The translations under genes and the position numbers were made by a program. A stretch of DNA of 64,000 nt, from NCBI GenBank assembly GCA_029207755.1, contig JARCOQ010000003.1:44350144-44414143 (forward strand), given 5' to 3'. The first letter of the stretch is position 1; the number at the start of each line of letters is the position of its first letter. Positions 40,561-51,779 of the stretch are shown one piece after another. Below the pieces are notes generated by a model that was given only the letters and a program-made list of their open reading frames with translations, did not search any database and was not told the DNA's origin. Source of the stretch: Chamaea fasciata. Taxonomy: Eukaryota > Chordata > Aves > Passeriformes > Sylviidae.

Positions 40561-40970
40561 AGAAATAAAAATAATGGGAAAATCCAGCAACATCAGGTAG
40601 TAGCAGAGGGACACCAGAAAGACAGAGTAAACGGAGGAAAAGACCAGCAAAACTAGTGTAGGAGAGAGAGAAGGCATGTTTGCTTCCTTTGCTGACAAGA
40701 TGGATGCAAGAAGGGTGGTGTGGAGACATTTCTCCTTTCTCTCAGTTTGGTGCACATGGAAAGAAGCCACCTCCTAACACTATGAAGGCCAAGTAAGAGT
40801 CAAGGTTGCTGCAGCTGGAAGAGGGAGCAGAGTCCTGGCTCCACCCTGCTTGCACAGTTCCTCTTTCACAGGCCTTGAGAGGGGTGGAGGGAAGGGGCAA
40901 CCCTCATTCCTCTCTAGGCCAGATGAGAACAGGGCTCACCAGGTCTCACCTCCACCCTGTCACTAATATC

Positions 40971-41022
40971 AAATAATAATAGTATTTAGCACTTCCATAA
41001 TTACCTTTGCACTCTGATATCA
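40971..41022 (-). mobile_element. Ancient retroposon tail, reverse orientation
   Basis: Reading AATAATAATAGTATTTAGCAC followed by an ATTACCTTTGCACTCTGATATC stretch, this resembles the reverse complement of the same old tail type as the copy near 32.95 kb (ATT repeats, then a GCACTT..GCCTTTCATC..GATCTCAAAG pattern). The match is weaker than that copy. Confidence 0.3.
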
Positions 41023-43252
41023 CAGACACAGCCGAATTGGAAGTCATTAGGATCATTATAATGAGCTTCAGTGGATCCTTTTAGTCAGAGGCATTATTTA
41101 GCCAGCCCTCATTTTCGTGGTTACATCTGAATAAGCACTCTGCATTGAGGTGAGGTTTGCCAATGAGACACTTTGGCTTAAAGGCAGTCTCCTGCTTGCA
41201 AAGGCAGAATAAGTGTCATTATGCATCATGCTTCACCAGACTTCAAAATGCCAAGGAAGGTAAGTCAGGTTACAGCTGACGCCACCTTCAACTTGTAAGA
41301 GCTGCAAAGCTCTTCCCATGGACTGGCACGTGGGGAAGGTCTGCCATGACCCCCAGTTATGGAAGCTGCCATCCCGGAGGCCTTCCATGCTCAATACAAG
41401 CAGCCACTGCAACCTCTTGCTGCAGGCATCAATTGAGCAAGCATTGTTACTAAAGCAGAGAGGGCAGAAGGCCAGAAGCTCTGGGAGCACTTTGCACTGG
41501 GAACAGGAGCGCTGTGCTGACCTAGTGAAGGGCTGGGCTGCTGGCCAGAGCTCAGATGGGTGGGCACGTGGACATGTGGCTGTTGCTGGACCGAGCATTG
41601 TTGGGGCCTGTGAGCAGAACTGAATCCACAGCCACCTGCAGAACAGAGACCTGCTGGTCCTGGGTCTACTTACAGCCTCACTGAAGACTTCTTCCTTTGG
41701 CCTTTCACTAAGAGAGAATAGGTGCCCCTTTAATTATGGTTACTTCGGTTCCCTGCTCAGAAATGCAAATAAAGGCACTTATTTCTCCCATTTTTGTTTG
41801 CCCTTTGTGTTTGAGCTGTGAATCCCTTGGGAATCCACAGCCCAAACATCAAGGGCTTCTAGGTGTTCCTGCATTATTAATAACAAAAGTAATGTGCTGC
41901 TTTTGTAACTGAAGTAAGAGGAAATGTAGGCACACGGAACAAACACTTGTAGTGCTATTTCTTATGTTTAAAAAAAAGAACAAAAAGGTAATCGAGTGTA
42001 ATACTTTGACCAAGAGCAAAGGTAAAATCACATCAGCTGACTCAGTGTAACAGAAAGAACTTAATAAAGTTGGCAATGTTTCAGCCTGCCTTCTCAGGGA
42101 CATGAACATGGGAATGTGTTTAGAGTAGCATAACATATCCAAAACACTGTCTGAATGAAAGAAAGGAGTTAGTGTTGGGCAAAAGTATTATTTTTCAGCA
42201 GCAAGAAAGTTATTCCAGCAAAGCATGAGCACAAACTTGTGTTTATTTCTTGGTATTCAGTTACTGTCAACATTACAAATAAACCCAATCAAGGCAGAGA
42301 GTCTGGCCCCAAAGACAGCTGAAACATTCTCCTAAAGTGTTTGTGACCTAACCATTCAATCCATCCTCCAGAAGCAGGTTAAAACAGAAGACTTGGGCAA
42401 GAACCAAACAAGCCTCAGTGCAGCTTAGAAATACAGTCAAGACACAAAGCTGTTTCTCTACTTCAAGACAAACTGACTATTACAAAAAATATTGAGGAGC
42501 AATGACACTTCTTGAGCTCCGGCTGTATCTGCAGTAGAAAGGAGTTTTCCATGCTATTTCCTTAATTAGCACAAATATGCTGACAACCTTCTCCATGCTG
42601 AAATTAAGCCATAGGTCACTAAAAAGTTGATCTACGCATCCAAATTCACCACATGCTGAGCCAACATGTTGCAAAGCCGTAATCAGTACCCAGATTATAA
42701 CATGGCTTTGTCATGCATCCAGCTGCTGAAACAAACTTGGATGTCCCAATATGAAACCTATTTGTCCTGCAGTCAGCAAATAAGAAAAGAGCCAATATAT
42801 ACATTCAATGTTTTGCAAGTGCTAGGATCGTGTGCTGGCATTTATTGGATCATTTTGACCATTACATGGATTTATAATATGACCAGTTGAATTAGAGAAA
42901 GAACATGATCTGAAGATCAGATTCTAAGCTTGCTTAAACTGAAATAAACAGGGTATAACTCATTTGGCATCCAGTAATTTACTCTGGTTTCATCATAGAG
43001 AGATCAAGGCCACAGTTACCTCTTTACACAGTTCAGTCTGAGCTTTAGTCCTTGTCAACAGCACGTGCTATAGTACAATCATGCAGCAGTTGAACAGAAA
43101 AACAGCATGCCAATACAGTAAAGAGTGTAGTACCAGCCCTAGGGAAAAGTTTAGCAACCTTATGACAGGTATGGTTTAAGTGCGTGAGCCTCAGACAGTT
43201 TTTGCCTTGTTGGTAGCACAGCTGGCAGGACAAGCCCCAAACACAATTTATG

Positions 43253-43274
43253 CCTGGCCAGCTCCTGGCCAGCT
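43253..43274 (+). repeat. Perfect 11-bp tandem duplication
   Basis: CCTGGCCAGCT occurs twice in direct succession. Each unit contains the palindrome CTGGCCAG. Confidence 0.95.
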
Positions 43275-44876
43275 CACAGCTAATTCTGAATGAAAGCTGT
43301 GATGTCTAAGCTATTTCCTCCTGGCCAAGCAGCCCATTTTCCATGACCAGTTCAGTGAGGTTGCTGCCTGCTGTGCGGATGGGACACTGCAGCGTGCCAG
43401 TGTGACTGTCTGACCCCTTCTCCCACACTTCAGTTGTCCCTAAAGCTGTGCATCCCGCAGTACGCTGCACCAGGGGCTGCTGCTCTCAGAAGGCTTCTTC
43501 CAGGAATCCACCTCCGTCGTTACTGCTCCGTGGCGTCAGTGCCCACATTTTCCCAGAATCACTTGGCACCGATGTGGCTGGACAGCATGGCAGGTAGCCC
43601 TGCCAGCGTAGCTGCTGCTTGGAAAATCTGCCCTGTGGATGTAAGCTGAGCATCTCACTGGTTACCCCCTATAACTCTTTTAGCTGGATACAAGGTCACA
43701 GTTATGAGTAACAAGAATGTCTCTTTGATGACATTGACATAAATTACCTGTACTTTCTTGCCAAATAAAAAATTTTAAAAAAGAACACCAGAAAGTGATG
43801 CCCCATGAAGAACAAATTAGATCCCATTTTGTGTCCCTTCACCTGTACAGACGGGTTTGAATGTCACTGAGTTCTGAACTTGTGGCTGTCACCCAGTCCA
43901 AAATGAATGAAACCAGGCTGATGGGTAAGTCTGTAACTTTCCTCTTGAGCTGTTTTCTTTCCTGATTTTATTCTGCTACATTTATTTATTCATTTCAGTA
44001 ATTGTCCTTCAGTACCACATAGCAGCTTTAAGACACAAACACACTGTCATCTGCCACAACAAATTTTCCTTAGGCACTGTCAGTAAAAGCACATCCTTCA
44101 AAGTTATCATGACTGGATGGGACTCCTCCTGAGCTGGTGATGCCAGAGGGAAAACTATGCCAAGAGCCAGACCTGGGAGGTTGCAAGCACTCACAACTGG
44201 CCTTGGCTTCCATTTGAGGTACAGGCAGCTGAATCCTCCTAGGGGCAGCTGGACACTTCAGTGGTTACATGGGGAAAGGAGACAGATGTCCCTGCCTGCT
44301 TGCAGAAAGACAAGAAACTTGACAGGAAGCAAAAGTGCTTTGTATTGCTCAGACTGCACCCTGAACCCTTGTTGCTGTTAAACAGCCTTAGTCTCCCAGG
44401 GAGAAGGGAAGGGATGGATTGAAAGTAAGTCTGACCTTCCTGGAAGAATGGACTTAGTGATGATGTGCTGGGCTGAAATATGAAACCACTGAAACTCTGG
44501 GCCTAGAGAAAGGGAATTACCAAACCAATTACCATGATTCAATAAAGCAAACTAAGTCTCACACAGCAGCTTCCTCTTCCTAACCCCATTCCTTCTCTCT
44601 GAAAGACACTTTGCATGTTTTAACCACATGGCAGGAGTGATCTGGATGCCAAGAAAGCTGCCAAGGTCCGGCTATGCGTCAGCACAAGCCAGAAGGACAT
44701 AAATCAGGCAAGGTGCAGGTAGTCAACTCACTCATAAATGCTTCCCCAAGGATCTCCATTGTGCTCAAGCGGTGGCAAAAACCCCCATCCACACAAAGAC
44801 TGACACACCTTTGCCTCCCACTGACCTCAATGTAAAATTCATATTTGGAGAACAGAACGCCATGATCCTGGCCTCA

Positions 44877-44898
44877 TTCACACCAGTTTCACACCAGT
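44877..44898 (+). repeat. Perfect 11-bp tandem duplication
   Basis: TTCACACCAGT occurs twice in direct succession, about 100 bases before a long A run. Confidence 0.95.
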
Positions 44899-45001
44899 TA
44901 CCTCCTTGGGAATACCCCATCTTTGCACAGGGGTTCCCAAGACCAAACCTGTCTCACTCAGCATCTCTGAGAACCACTAATATCCAGGTCTTTCTTCACT
45001 G

Positions 45002-45032
<31 letters not shown>
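45002..45032 (+). repeat. A31 homopolymer
   Basis: Thirty-one uninterrupted A residues, the longest homopolymer in the window. No AATAAA or gene-like sequence precedes it within 200 bases and no flanking duplication is visible, so it is not clearly a retrocopy tail. Confidence 0.95.
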
Positions 45033-45037
<5 letters not shown>

Positions 45038-45440
45038 CTCAGCACGGCTGGAAAGCTTTTCCTCCCCCCAGTTACCACTGAAGACATTGATCAAGGAGCT
45101 CACAAACAGGAGGGCAACTTGGAGCCTGCAGATCCTTCACTGAACACATGAGCAAGAAGCACACAAACTTTCCCTGCAGTCCCACAGCTGCTGGGCCCTG
45201 ACAGGGAGGTACCACCAACACAAGGCAAGTTTCCACAGTCCTCTTTCTCTGGAGGGTTTTTGCTGCACGGCCATGGCTGAGCTGCTGGTTTAGAGTGTGA
45301 AGGTCTCCCTGCTGGAAATGAGAGCATCACTCACAGCATTCACTTCACTTGAGCTGGCACTGGTTTCTTCCCATTTTCTAGCCTTTGCCATGGCAGCTTA
45401 GAAGTTTGGGTCTATGCCTTGTTTATGAACTCAGCTCAGG

Positions 45441-45443
45441 AAA

Positions 45444-45474
<31 letters not shown>

Positions 45475-45485
45475 AACAAAAAACC
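45441..45485 (+). repeat. A-rich / CAAAA microsatellite
   Basis: Ten A residues followed by four CAAAA units and irregular CAA-rich sequence. It lies about 400 bases right of the A31 run. Confidence 0.9.
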
Positions 45486-46823
45486 CCCAGGTTTTAGTTT
45501 GCTGACCAAAGGTTAACAGGCCTGACCTCAGCCGTTAGCTGGGGACTTACTGAAGAATTAGGAAGTGCTAAATCAGAAAATGCCCAATATTGATGGCACA
45601 AAAGGAGTCTTGTCCCATTTCTCACCTCACAGACAGCACTGTGCCCAATGAACATTCCACAGCACACTACACAAAAGAAATGATCTCTATCCCAGACATT
45701 ATAAAATACTGTACTGAGTTACAAGCTGGAGCAAGGATGTGGTGCAGAAGTCCCAGACAGCCTTGGAGGCAGGATTACTCATGTATCACAAAATTCAGAT
45801 GAAATTGTGCTACTTACATTGCTATAGGGCAAGGAGGGGGGGCACTTTAGCATTTCCAGAAGACTTGTTTTAGCAACTGACATATGGGGACAGGATTCTC
45901 CAAACTTCCCTTGGCTCAAGAATACAAAGTCCTACTTCCCTATATACCATTAATTTGCTAGCCACTGAGTCAAGTGCTGTTTAAAGCCCTAGGCTTTAAA
46001 TTCTTCTTGGCTAATTCTTTGTATTGACCTCTGCCCTACCACAGGAGCAAAGACCCTTGCTTTGGGAAACCATTTTCCCTCAGAGTTGTCTGAGCTGGCT
46101 CTGCCCTTCCCCCAGAGGTTAGGTGTGTCTACAACCAGCATCTTGAATTGATGAGATCCCAAAGAAATAAATAGCTTACACAGGTGGAATTTGGTAGAGA
46201 TCATGGAAGCAACCACCAGCTTGATATTTGAGGAGTCTCTGTGCACAGTTTCATTTGTGCCTACTAGCCTACAGGTGTCCTACAAGCTAAGGATGCTTCA
46301 GCTGACTTGTTTTTTCACACCACCCTCGCATTTTTCTAAAAACATCTCTCCTTTTGATCACATGGCATCAGGTACTCACTTGCTTACACACAGAGCAGTG
46401 TTACAAGTGACTGTGTTGAACACATGCTGCACCAGTGAGCTCTGCAGTATCATCTGTGGCTATAAGGCCACCACCCTTCCCACACTGTCTCATTTTTCTC
46501 AGTGTAACTCCAGGTTTGGTCCAATCCTTGGCCACTTTCAGAGGGAAGCTGCTCTTCTCCTCCACCTCTCTGGCTTCAGCAATCCGGAATACAGAGGAAA
46601 ACTACTGCTCATTTGCGCTTGGGATAAGCAGACAAGCAGCCCACACTCTGTCCAGCAGCATGAATGCCAGGTTATGTGAGGACATGCCAGCAGAGCCCAC
46701 ATACCACTGCTGGGCTATGAGCACTTCAGATATGACTGACTCTGCTCAAGAGACTGAAATATAAACAGCAATTTCTGGGGGGAGTGGCTCCATCCAAATA
46801 CTCCCCCATCTTAGTCACAGGCT

Positions 46824-46857
46824 AAAAAAAATAAATTAATAAATAAATACATAAACA
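46824..46857 (+). repeat. Interrupted TAAA-rich microsatellite
   Basis: A run of A followed by imperfect TAAA units (ATTAATAAATAAATACATAA). Confidence 0.85.
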
Positions 46858-48360
46858 AAGCCATATAATCTCCCAGTTGGTATGCTCACAGTCATGTGAC
46901 TGGTGTCAGCCCTCATCCCAAGGTGAAATATGGATCCAAAGACTGGGTCCTGGCTTCGTGGTGCTCCAATGGCACAAATGGGACAGGCAGCAGCCCCTCA
47001 CTGGGAAGGCACAGACTTCATTCACCTGGCAGACAGCAGAGCCCAGCTGTATGGCACCTGCTCCCAGCTCCATCATGCTCACATGAGGGAAATACTGAAG
47101 GGGGCCAGGACACATTTAATCCAGAGATCCCCACGTGACCAACTGGATCCAAAACGAATCCATCCCACCCAAAACCACATCTGGGAAGCAAAACAAACAA
47201 GGGCAACTGCACAGCAGGGACCGGAAGAGGCTGGAGAACAGGCCTAAGGAAGTAGTTTCCTCTTCCTCTGTGTTTTGGTGAATGGGAATAGCTATGCAGG
47301 GAGCCAAGAGGGCACACTGGGGCAGAATCAGTCTAGACTTGCTCTGCTTCTTGTCCTCCTTCGCAGCATCTGCTGCTGGCCCCTGTCAGAGGCAGGATAA
47401 AGAGCTAAGCAGACCTCGCATCCGGCACAGCACAGCCATTTGTACTCCCTTGCCTTATGAGTCTGGCCAAAGCTCCTGCATGTGCATGAAAGATGATCCC
47501 AGCATTAAATATATTCCTCCTCTTTGTCCAAACTAGAAACGGCTCCTCAGCCTGCAACATCACCAGGCTATGTTAAAATATCTAAGTATAATCAGGAATA
47601 CAGCTGGAGGTCCAAGCATGGGTGAGCAACCATGAGACTATATTTTAACATGAACTATCCCAATGGGCACTGAAAGCTACCTAAAGTGTATCTGCATGTT
47701 GCTAATTATATTTACTGGTGGTGGTTGGCATTTTTTTTTCAAGCTGAAGATGAGTCAGAAAAAGAAAAAAAGTCCTTTATTGTTGTGGTAGCAGAAGGAT
47801 GTCTCCTGAGGGTGTATGTAATGCACTACTGTCACGGCATGACAATGGAAAAACTGACTGCTGAGCCAACCAAACCCCCATAAATACCTAATGATATCTC
47901 TCTTGGCCCAGATTTTCTACAAGTCGGTGCCTGAACTGCATACAAAATGACAATCGATATGAAAGGATCTCTTTTCTCAATAGAGCCAGAATTTAAGAGC
48001 CCGGCTGAGCATTATATTCCAGTTCATACAAAGACATCTTTTTAAAGGTCTGTCACAATAACTTAAAGGTGGCGATCCAGCAAAAAAACCTGCTAGGCCT
48101 CTCCTCACGATCTCCCCCCCACTCCAGCCATAAGCACAAAGAACAGCTAGCCTCAGCGAACAGACAGTGTTATTAATTACGACACGGTGACACAAACAAT
48201 GAGTGCCTAGATATGTTATTGGGTCTGCATTCATGTGGGAAAAGAACAACATTTTCTTCCTTTCCTCCTTCTTCTCCTCCTCCTGGCTTGAGGAGCTCTG
48301 CCACCTCGTGCACTCGGCTGGGGAGGCAGCCGTGCCAAGCACCTGGCCCAGTTACAGGTA

Positions 48361-49174
48361 TGCGCACAGACACAGGGAGCCCGTTGTGAGAAAACCCGGC
48401 CTTAGCGAATTTCTCTGGCCACGGTCCAGCCTCCGCACATTGGGCAAGAGACTCTCCCTGGCCGCGGTTACATCAGTCACCACCACCTCCCTCAATGTCA
48501 TGGACCGGGAAGCGGCTGCCAGGGGAGGGGAGGGGGGAGAGGGAGAGAGAGGGAGAGAGAGGCACTCGCTGTTTTTTGAAACAGGCTGTCCAAAAAACAT
48601 TACAACACCCTTGCCGGTTTCCAGTGGGTTTGCTCAGTCCCTCCCTTCCCGTGAAGACCACACAGGCTTCGCGAGGGCGTTCCGCCCTGCCGCAGAAAGG
48701 CGGTCTCTGGGGCCCGCCGCTCCCGGCAGCCGCTGCGCAGCAGCGTGATTCCCCCGGCTTGCTCCAGACGCTCTCCCACTGTCCATCGAGGGACAGAAGC
48801 AAATTCAAAAGCTGGTGTTTAGGGGGGAAAACATAAGCATTTTCTTTCTTTTTTTTTCCAGAAGGAGATTTTTCATGCTGCTCCGCCCCCCACATAAGGG
48901 GGAGGCGGGGCTGGAACTTGGAGCCTTTGAAGCCCCTCGCAATTCCACTCGCTCCTCTCACCTGCCTCTCCTCTGCCTGCTCCAGTGCCTTGCACTCTTG
49001 CTCGCTCTGGGTACCGAGGCCGCCCAAGGCAGCCCGGGCGGAACCGGGGCTCTCTGCCTTCCCAAGCCAGCAGCAGGGCCCAGGAGCCCAGGCTGGGACT
49101 GCCAGCGCAGGCTGGCTGGAGCACCACTGTCGGCACGGCCATCAGCCACATCCCACTCTTGGCTACTGCCAAGG
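48361..49174. promoter_or_regulatory. CpG island, candidate promoter
   Basis: By eye I count about 40 CpGs across 48361-49140, with 27 in the first 420 bases, the densest cluster in the window. Inside it are a G-quadruplex motif (48522-48543), opposed GC boxes (CCGCCCCC 48883-48890 and GAGGCGGGGC 48902-48911) and a CArG-like CCACATAAGG between them (48890-48899). A donor-like AAGG|GTAAAT at 49171-49180 could end a first exon read rightward. Long open frames here on both strands (181 and 184 codons) are mutually overlapping and unlike any family I know. It could drive a lncRNA or be an enhancer-type island; the direction is unresolved. Confidence 0.55.
48522..48543 (+). other. G-quadruplex motif in purine tract
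   Basis: Runs of 4, 4, 6 and 3 G separated by A, A and AGA fit the G3+N1-7 rule for a four-tract quadruplex. The tract continues as GA-rich repeat to 48562 and sits inside the CpG island, a common position for promoter quadruplexes. Confidence 0.6.
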
Positions 49175-51026
49175 GTAAATTTAGAACGACATCCTCCCAG
49201 CAGCGACTGGTCTTTGCAAGGGCTCAGAGCAGACCCTGGACAAGGGATGGCGCTTCAAAACAGTCATCTGGGGCGTGGTGTAAGCAAAACCACTGTATAA
49301 AATAGAGCAAAAGTGGCAAACAAAAGTATCTCTCCTGACATGAATGTACTTCCATATTGATTCAACACTTTAAAAGGCAGTGAATGAGAATGAGGATGTC
49401 CTTTCTTCAAACCCTGCAGCAAATTCACTTTCACTTTTGGCAACCTGCTGTTTTCTCACCCCTCAGCTCCTTCACCCTGACCGCAGCAGCACCCTCCTCC
49501 ACCGCCAAACCCTCTGTGCTGCCTCCCCTCCCTCCCTCCTCTGCTCAGCCTCTTGCCTGAAGCCCTCCTAGAGGAGGACCTGACATTTCTGCCTGACCAC
49601 TCTGGCAAAAGCAGGGAAGGGAGACATCGTTGAAATCCTCTGGGAAGCCATCACCGATGCGGGCAGCACAGCTGAGCCCTGGGCTGTGAACCTGCCCCTT
49701 AGCCCTGCCTCTCCTGGGACAGGAGCCCGTGCGGGTTTGCGAGCTGGCCAGATCAGGGTAGCTTTTCTCCAGTCAGAGGCTCTGGGAGGATTATTTGGCT
49801 GCAGCATATCATATGACTTTGTTCTTAGAGTTACATTTTAACTGAGAAAGTTTAACAAGTATGACTTATGGGCTTCTAAAATTGGCAGCAGAAAAATGAG
49901 CTGAGGAAGTCATGGAAAAAAACCACAAGCGAGGCCATTCCATGTTATGCACAATTTCTGGGCTCTTTTTCCAATCTTCTGGTTTTTTTGGATGGTGGAA
50001 AATATTTTCCAGCTACACAGGCCTGGCTTCACTGAGTATGTATTTATGCCAAGTTTATAAAAAGCAGCTGCAGACATGGTTGAATGAAAGGATTACACTG
50101 CTGTCTGTCTTCCAGAAGGTGCTTCAGTTCACACCCTGTCCCATAGAGCAAGGCTTGCTTCTCAAATCTCCATGAATTTATGTAAGGGAGGACAACATTT
50201 GAACCACACAATACAAACAGCTATGGCTGTGCATGCAAGTGGGCACGCACGTGTGTACACACAGCTCTCTGCATAGCTACAAGCAGCTCCCAGCCACTGC
50301 TAATGCTGACTTTTAGCACTTCAGGCTTACCATCATCCCTCCAACCTCCCCCCAACCTACAGCCTGGTCCATCTTGCATGATTACAAAAATGGGGAGAGG
50401 CCTTTCAGGTCTCAGTGTATTTCTGCTGCCTGCTTCACGCATACCTGCTCTCCAGCTGCTCCCACTGAAATTCAGGCTTCACCAACCTCACGTATTTTCA
50501 GGCTGCCAGGTTTTAAGGCTAGGCGGGATCGCTGTAAGCGTGCAGCCTGATCCCCTCTGCAGCACACAACACTGAATTTCAATCAGGAACCCAGGCAGCA
50601 GAGGCATAACCTTAATTTTCAGCCATGCCTTGTCACAGTCTTGGCCTGATAAACTAGTCACAAGAGGAGAATCACAAATAATTCTTCACTCTCCTAAGCA
50701 GAATGGCTCCAGGGGTTGGGGAGAGGACACAAACTGAAAGCAAATGTATATAAAAAGGTAAGGTAGGTGGTAAGCTGCAGATCATGCATTACAGATCTGT
50801 ATCCTGCTGTTTTCTCAGTCGAGTATGTTAGAATAACAGTACTGAGAACGACAGTGTTACATCAGGAATATCGGTCACGACAATATTTCCTGGCAATTGT
50901 TTGAGAAATGCTTTTCTCACAGCTAATTGCTCCCAAGAGGCTGTGTTTTCTCTGTTTTTTAGAAGGCGAGTGATTAAGAAAGAAGGTTTTTAAACCTCTG
51001 CACCCTGCTGTGGGACAAAGAACTGT
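49175..51026. other. Intergenic segment between two CpG-rich patches
   Basis: No gene recognised. If the 48.4-49.1 kb island is a rightward promoter, this stretch would be intronic, but I see no convincing downstream exon. Confidence 0.55.
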
Positions 51027-51063
51027 GGGGGAAAGAAAGGAAAAAAGAAAGAAAAGAAAAAGG
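51027..51063 (+). repeat. Polypurine GAAA-rich tract
   Basis: A 37-base stretch of G and A only with repeated GAAA units, about 115 bases left of the CpG patch near 51.2 kb. Confidence 0.9.
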
Positions 51064-51177
51064 CACAACAGCTGTAATGTTCTATGAAATGATTTTGTTC
51101 TGTTCTCTTGCCGAGGTGGTGGGTGCAATCATCAGTTTGGCAGAGATAAATACAGGAAAAGCAAGCCATTTTTCAGG

Positions 51178-51330
51178 AACCGCAGCTGCAGGAGTGCCAC
51201 ATTGCCATCTAGCGACACGGGCTCTGGAAGCCGAAACAGCGGGGCTCTCCCGGCTCCCCGAGCCTCCCGCACCGCCGCCCGCCGCTGGCCAGCACGCCTG
51301 GACATGGCACCCCCTTTCCTTCTCGTGATT
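51178..51330. promoter_or_regulatory. CpG-dense patch with weak CTCF-like match
   Basis: About 14 CpGs occur in 150 bases, with a pure C/G core of CCGC units at 51259-51288. At 51201-51215 the sequence ATTGCCATCTAGCGA matches 12 of 15 positions of the reverse CTCF consensus. It is preceded by a purine tract (51027-51063). No coding content is recognised. Confidence 0.4.
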
Positions 51331-51751
51331 TACAGCCAAGGTTGAAAACTGAAAAACTGCTTGGTCTGTAAAAGACAGGTGTAGGAAGGCAAGGGAATAA
51401 GGGAAAAATTCCACCATAAAGAAGTTTAGGATGAACCTGGCTCTGCTAGGAAAAGCTGTTTTTTACACTGAGGCACACAGATTCTCATCTTCTATTGCTG
51501 CTGCTACTGCTGCTGCACACAAAGCTACCACACCTTCATCAACTTCTGGAGTTATCATATGGATGTCTGTGGCAAAATGATGGGCTGGCAGGAACAGTGA
51601 GCACTACCTTTTCCCATGGAGACAGGTCTGAATCTAGATCTGATGCCCTGTTCCCAGTCATGTTAGACCAAATATCTGTGTGCCCTGATGCTATCTGCAG
51701 TGCCAGCCCTGAAAATTTGACTCCACTATGTACATCTGCAATGTTCCTCTG

Positions 51752-51779
51752 CATTTGTATTCTGAAAAGAATACAAATG
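51752..51779. other. Perfect 12-bp hairpin with GAAA loop
   Basis: Arms CATTTGTATTCT (51752-51763) and AGAATACAAATG (51768-51779) are exactly complementary and separated only by GAAA. The flanks do not extend the stem, so it is too short for a microRNA precursor. Its function is unknown; it could be a remnant of a small inverted-repeat element. Confidence 0.7.

Larger units (their letters stand above)
41023..48360. other. Intergenic desert segment
   Basis: No gene recognised. It contains two 11-bp duplications, the A31 run and other A-rich repeats. The largest frame (162 codons at 46.2 kb, plus) has no recognisable domain. Confidence 0.6.

Noticed and set aside
48203..49027. Overlapping frames of 181 (plus) and 184 codons (minus) in the CpG island
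   Set aside because: Explained by few stop codons in GC-rich DNA; neither resembles a protein family.
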